64,000 nucleotides of DNA from assembly GCF_024868665.1 (NCBI RefSeq), contig NC_079890.1, positions 4,992,361 through 5,056,360 on the forward strand. The letters are read 5' to 3'. The notes below the pieces were generated by a model that was not told where the DNA came from, searched no databases, and saw only the letters and a list, made by a program, of their open reading frames with translations. The translations under genes and the position numbers were made by a program. Positions 41,361-47,300 of this stretch are shown here, in pieces. How positions within the stretch are numbered: position 1 is the stretch's first letter; every line of letters starts with the position of its first letter. The stretch comes from Triplophysa rosa (taxonomy: Eukaryota; Chordata; Actinopteri; Cypriniformes; Nemacheilidae).

Positions 41361-44300
41361 AGCTAAACAGAGCTGACGTTTTATGGACACAATTGATACA
41401 TTTTGATACCTACTAACAAAAACTTTACAGTTTCACAATACTGTAGTCACAGTAGTCAATGCAATATATGAAATTGGGTATGGTTTTATTGCAATATATA
41501 TCGTAACATATCTGACACAAAATGTTAACTGTAAATCGAAACGCAGCATTCAATCTGAACACGCTGCTGCTGTGACTTCCACATACGGTGAAGTAATGTT
41601 CATGTCCCTCCCCCCTTAAAGTAATTTAAAGCATTATTTGTGTCTGCATCTACTCGTGGTTAAATCAATGAAGTGCACGGTACGATTTCGTTTTGACATC
41701 CCGCTTTGACAAGAGCCGCTGCAGTAAAGTGTCAGTAAAGTCTCTGTTTGTTATATACAGTGGTTCTCTTGATGTTTAAGCACACACTGTAAAACTTTTC
41801 AGAGCTAATTTACAGTAATTTACAGGCAGCAGCTTCACCTGCAAAGTACTGTTTTTTATACAGTAGTTGTGCTGTGTATTGACTTACAGGTCCTTTCTGC
41901 AAATGATTGTACATGATTATACTGTAATACTGTAAAATTACAATACAACACTGGACATATGTTTGATAGTAGATTACTGTACTCTTACAACATGTGTGCT
42001 GTATATCAATTCCCAGGATTTTAACCTTGTTCTTGTAAATGATCAGTAGTTAACTGGTAGCAGCTTCACCTACAAAGTACTGTTCTTTCACAGAGTTTTA
42101 CAATAATTGCACTTACAGTGAGGCCCTGCAGATGTGCAGTTCTTAATGTATTTATAGCTAAATTGTTTTTGAACATGTTAATGTGTTCTTGTACTACTAC
42201 TGCAACTACTACTAATAATAACAACATCAACAAAAAACAATGCCAAAGAAAACCTATTCATTGTTCAGTGTATTTCCACAAATTAATTTAAAGTATAACA
42301 TTCGTAGAGCGGGTGCTTAGCGAGGCAGCAGGACTAATGTCAGCCCCTCCAATGGAGCATTCCTTGGCAGCATACCTAGCGCCCTCCAGAAAGATGGGTA
42401 TAACAAGCACTCCCACTCTTCCGACAGGCCCTTGCCGCTTCTCTTTTAAGCAACTGGGCAAGGTTTACGGCGAGCAAGCACGTACGGCAGGAGCTCTGAG
42501 CACTATGTCCTTGCTACAGACATATCAAGCCATCTGCGTTGGAGAGCTGAGCGAGGCCATGTCGGCAGGAATGCCATGTGATACGCTCATGGGGGAAGTA
42601 CGTTCCACAGCGGATTATATCCTTTGTGCGACCCGTGGGGTTCTGGGGTCATTGGGCCATGCTATGGCCAGTACGGTGGAGGAGCAACGTCATCTCTGGC
42701 TGACTCTGGCTACCCTGCCCGAGCGGGATCGGAGTGCGTTCCCCAGCGCACCGATCTCCCCATCTGGGCTCTTCGGAGAAGGTCTAGGCGCGTTCCAAGC
42801 GTGGTTTGAGGATTCCAAAAAGCAGGCCTCAGGTCATTCTACCGGCCGCCGACGGCCAAAAGACCGGCTCCAGCGGCAGCACCGACACCTGATGCTTGGG
42901 GAACGCAGAGAATGCGTGCACAGCCCAGACAGCAGGCCAGTCCTGGAAGACGAGGCCCGCCCCCAGCGAACAGCGGAATCCTCGCTACAGCAAGGAAGGG
43001 AAAGTCGTATCCCTGACCAGCAGCTGAGAAAGGAATATCGGTCTCGAGGCAGCTGTGTTCCTCTCTTGGCGCAGACAAGACCCTACAAAATGAAGGGTTC
43101 AGTTTTAAGTTTATTTGTCAAAGACAAGAAAATAAAGTTTTGTGTTCAGCATACAATGCCTCATGTCTTGCTTTGTCAGCAGAATCTGAATATTTCAGAA
43201 ATACTAACCTCGCAGTCGGGCCACGTGCCGATGGAGGTAAAAGGTGCATCGATGTCTCATACACAGCATCATGGGCAAGTGGATGCGGAGATTCCCCGAG
43301 TAATGACGGGGATCCTCGCTGTCTGCCTAGAACGATGGCGCGCATGCGCCCCAGCACCATGGGTGCTTCGCTCGATCCAGTGGTGTTATCGACTACAGTT
43401 TCTTTCGCGCCCCCCCCTGCCCCCCCTGGGTAATCACAACATTAGTCCCAGAAAGACATTCACCTGTGCTGAGAGGGGAAATCCGTGCTCTCCTCCAGAA
43501 GGGAGCAATTCAAGTGGTTCCGCGGGGGAACATGGAAGACGGGTTTTACAGCCGTTACTTCCTCCTTCCGAAAAAGAGCGGGGGTTTACTGCCTATCCTA
43601 GACCTGAGACGAATGAACAAATATCTCAGACAAATCAAATTCAAGATGCTCACAGCATCTTCTGTGTTCCTTGCATCCCCGAGATTGGTTAAGATCAGTG
43701 GATCTAACCGATGCATACTTACACATCTCAATTTACCCGGGGCACAGGAAGTTTCTGAGGTTCTCCTTCGAGGAGGCCACTTACGAATTTCAGGTCCTAC
43801 CGTTCGGGCTGTCCCTAGCACCACACATTTTTACGAAATGCATGGAGGCAGCACTGGCACCGTTGCGACGTCAGGGTATGAGAGTGTTCGCCTATTTGGG
43901 CAACCTGCTCCTGGCCTCAGACAACAGAGAGCAAGCAGTGTTACAGACACAAGCACTTGTTTCCCATTTGCGGGCTCTGGGGTTTCTAATAAATCTCGAA
44001 AAAGCTCCCTGGTCCCAAAGCAGCAGATAATATATCTCGGTTTGGAGATAGATTCCTTACAGAACACAGCTATGCTGTCAGTACGAAGGGTCGAGGTTTT
44101 TCACAGCTGCCTGGCTCAGTTTCAGCTGGGCAAACGGGTCCGTTTTCATTTAATATTGAGACTGCTGGAGCTCAACGGTGCTACCCCGAGTGCACACCCA
44201 CTCGCTGTTCGGTTCCTGAAGGGGGCACGGCATCTGAGGCCCGTTGTAAAATCAATGGTGCCGTCATGGGACCTGGTCTCAGTTCTGGAGGCTATGTGTG

Positions 44301-47300
44301 GACCCCCTTTTGAACCCTTGGATTCTTTAGATCTAAGAATGCTGTCATATAAAACGGCACTGCTGCTGGCATCGACGAAGCGCGTGGGCGATCGGCACGC
44401 ACTGTCAGTGCATCCCTCATGTATGCAGTTTGCTCTGGATGGGTCGAAGGTGGCGCTGTGCCCAAACGCAGCGTATACACCTAAAGTCTTGTCGGGGACA
44501 TATAACACACTCCCCATTGAGCTGCCCGCCCTGTCAACCATTTCTGTGGACTCCGGGGAGGACTAGAAACTACGTGCTTTGTGTCCGGTTTGGGCTCTGC
44601 GTAGGTATGTGGAGCAGACGCAAGCCACGTGTTCCTTAGATCAGCTGTTTGTATGTTTTGCCAATCCAGTTCGGGGGAAGCCGCTGTCCAAACAGCGCCT
44701 TTCACAATGGATCGTGGAGGTGATATCTCTTGCATACTATAGCAGGTGTTTGGACCTGCCTATGGGGGTGCGTGCGCACTCAACAAGGGGCATGGCAACA
44801 TCATGGGCACTGTTTAGAGGAGTCCCTGTAGAGGACATTTGCGCGGCAGCTAGTTGGCGTCACTGCACACGTTTGTTCGGTTTTACCGACTAGATGTCAC
44901 GGCGACGACAGTGGCTCGGTCCGTGCTCACCGCAGGATTTTCAGGCCAGGGCTTCCGTGAGATGCATGGGTTAAGTGACGGTGCTGGTACCTTACGTTTA
45001 GTTCAGCGACTTGGCAGGGCGTGAATACAAGTCCCATAGTCATGTGTTGTATCGAGTGGACCGACTGAATGGGAACGTTTAGTTATGCATATAACTACTG
45101 TTCCCAGAAGGAGTACAACACATCTTGGCCCCGCACAGTCGTAAGCTCGGCGAAGAGCTGGACTGAACAAAGGGAATGACACATTCGACTGTATTTATAT
45201 GCTGTGGGCAGGCAATCCCACCCACGTCTTCATGTGTCATTTGCCTTTTAAGGCGTGTATATAGGTGTCTTCAGTAGATGGCGCAAGAGCGCGATATCCC
45301 ATAGTCATGTGTTGTACCTCGTTTCCCTCCTTCAGGGAACAGTAGTTATATGCATAACTCAACGTTTTGACTTACATGGCCACTAAGTTACAACTTATGC
45401 ACTACTAAATATTTTTGAGTTGCACCATTCAACTTAGTTGAAGCGTAACATTACATATAAAATAAATATTAACGGAAGCCTCCCGTCAGGAGTAACTGTT
45501 GGAATAAAATAGCAGACTCACTGAACTAACTGAATTAAGCTCTTGTTTCACTCGACATTATTCAATATTTCACACATCATTTAAATTTACAGTCACTTAC
45601 CTTTTAAAATGGAGAACATTATGTGATGACATTACTTTATTAGTGGCTCTAACAAGAGCCCGTCCTAGCGCGCCTCCGTGTGTATTTTTGCATGTGTTGT
45701 GCATGTCAAAATAAAATCATCATCTTTGGTGGTTGGCAGTAAAATGAAATCACCTGTATTACATGTAATTTCTTATGGTTTTGTTATGTTGTGTTCTTTT
45801 TAATCAGCATTTGTTTATTATTCTTGTTTAGTTTGAAATATTTATGAAATACCCATTACGTTATTCATGATTAGGTATTATATTTAGGCTAATAAAAACG
45901 TTTTTTTACTGTTATTATATGAGGTAAAATAGGGTAAAATGAAAAACGTTTTGAAATTCACAACATTTCAACACAACGTTTTGTTCACGAATTTAAAGGC
46001 TGCTATTGGACTATTGAAGGTAAACGTCATATTATGCGACTATGCAATACTTTAAGGAGAGCTTACGAACAAGCTACGTTCTCGTTTAAGAAGGAACTTA
46101 CGGACGGCTGGTGCAACTACCCCGGTGTATATTTTTTGGCCAATGTGGAACGCATGGACGCACTCTCACTATACTCAGTATACTGTAGTTAAATGATCTT
46201 CAATGTGGCTGTAATGCTAATCTAGGCTTAACGGGATAAATGCTGACATGTGCTAATTTAAGATAGCCTACAACATTGCAAATATAAATCTTTTATGACT
46301 CCTTTGCCAGTGTGAACAATACAAAAGACAAAGTTAAACTTACCTTACATTAGTCACTACAGTTAAATTATTTTACAGCAAGAGCAAGAATGTTGAACCT
46401 CCACCTCCGTTAAAAATGACAATTGTAACCGACTGCTCATGGGTTTCAGTCTTGCACCTGAATACAACCATAATATCACATGGATCACAATGCATCCTAA
46501 TGTGTGGTTCAGTTTCTTTGTTTTTACATTCTGACTTTAACTATTTGCAATGTTTCTAAATGACTTACTGTAAGTGACATTTGTGCAAAAAAATAATTAC
46601 AGATTATGATGACCGATAGACGTATGAATTTTGCTGTTGTCTATCTGCAATTGATATTACAAAATAGTGATTTAACATACACAGTTCATAAAAGCTTTTT
46701 CTATTCTGAACATCCTGTCCAAGAAGTGATTTATTTTACATTTTCAGGTACAGCAGTTACTAAGTCTCACATTATTTAAATTTTATTCAAACACAAAACG
46801 TAAGTGGTGAACAATTTTTTATTTGAATGATGCTTGGTGATCGGCCCCTATTAGACAATAAAGTAAGACATCTTTTTTTACACACCGTTTAGTAGCCTAC
46901 TATTATTTTTGGGCAGAATTTTCATTATAAATAACTTGATTATTTAATGGATTTTGTATAACCAGAGTGCCTAAACGTATGTAAATGCAGGAAACTTGAT
47001 TCAAATCAAAAACATTTTCTCCCATTTTGGGTCCCCCCATTACTCAAAACAAAGTTACACCCTTACAGTAACAGGCCTTGCAAAGCCCGCTTGGAGCAGG
47101 CTTCGAATCCTGAACCGACGGTCAATCCATCTTGGATATCGAGATCCGCAGCTCTAGCGTCTCGCTGCCGCAGATGTCACACTACTTACTGCCTCCGTTA
47201 CACTAACAATGCAAGCATTTCATGGCAAGAAATGTCACAATTGGTTTTATGTTCTCTTTATATATAAAATATTTTGACTTAAAATAAAAATGGTGACTTA

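Larger units (their letters stand above)
42302..45365 (+). mobile_element. DIRS-like retrotransposon A, 5'-truncated and internally deleted
   Basis: Order: gag C-terminal part, reverse transcriptase, start of RNase H, then a tyrosine recombinase, followed by non-coding DNA holding an internal complementary region (about 45045-45115). That region is the reverse complement of the right end (about 45296-45365; shared GTTATGCATATAACTACTGT). This organisation is diagnostic of DIRS elements. The left terminus is missing. Confidence 0.85.

Noticed and set aside
41066..41366. Cys/Val- and Thr/His-rich ORFs
   Set aside because: Pure translation of the CA/CGCA microsatellite.
43140..44541. Several overlapping ORFs on both strands within the DIRS element
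   Set aside because: Shadow frames of the RT and recombinase remnants; only the frames with family motifs were kept.
45598..45660. Extra exon in apol-like intron 1 ending at a GTAAGTG donor
   Set aside because: Phase 0 reading meets a stop right after each possible acceptor.
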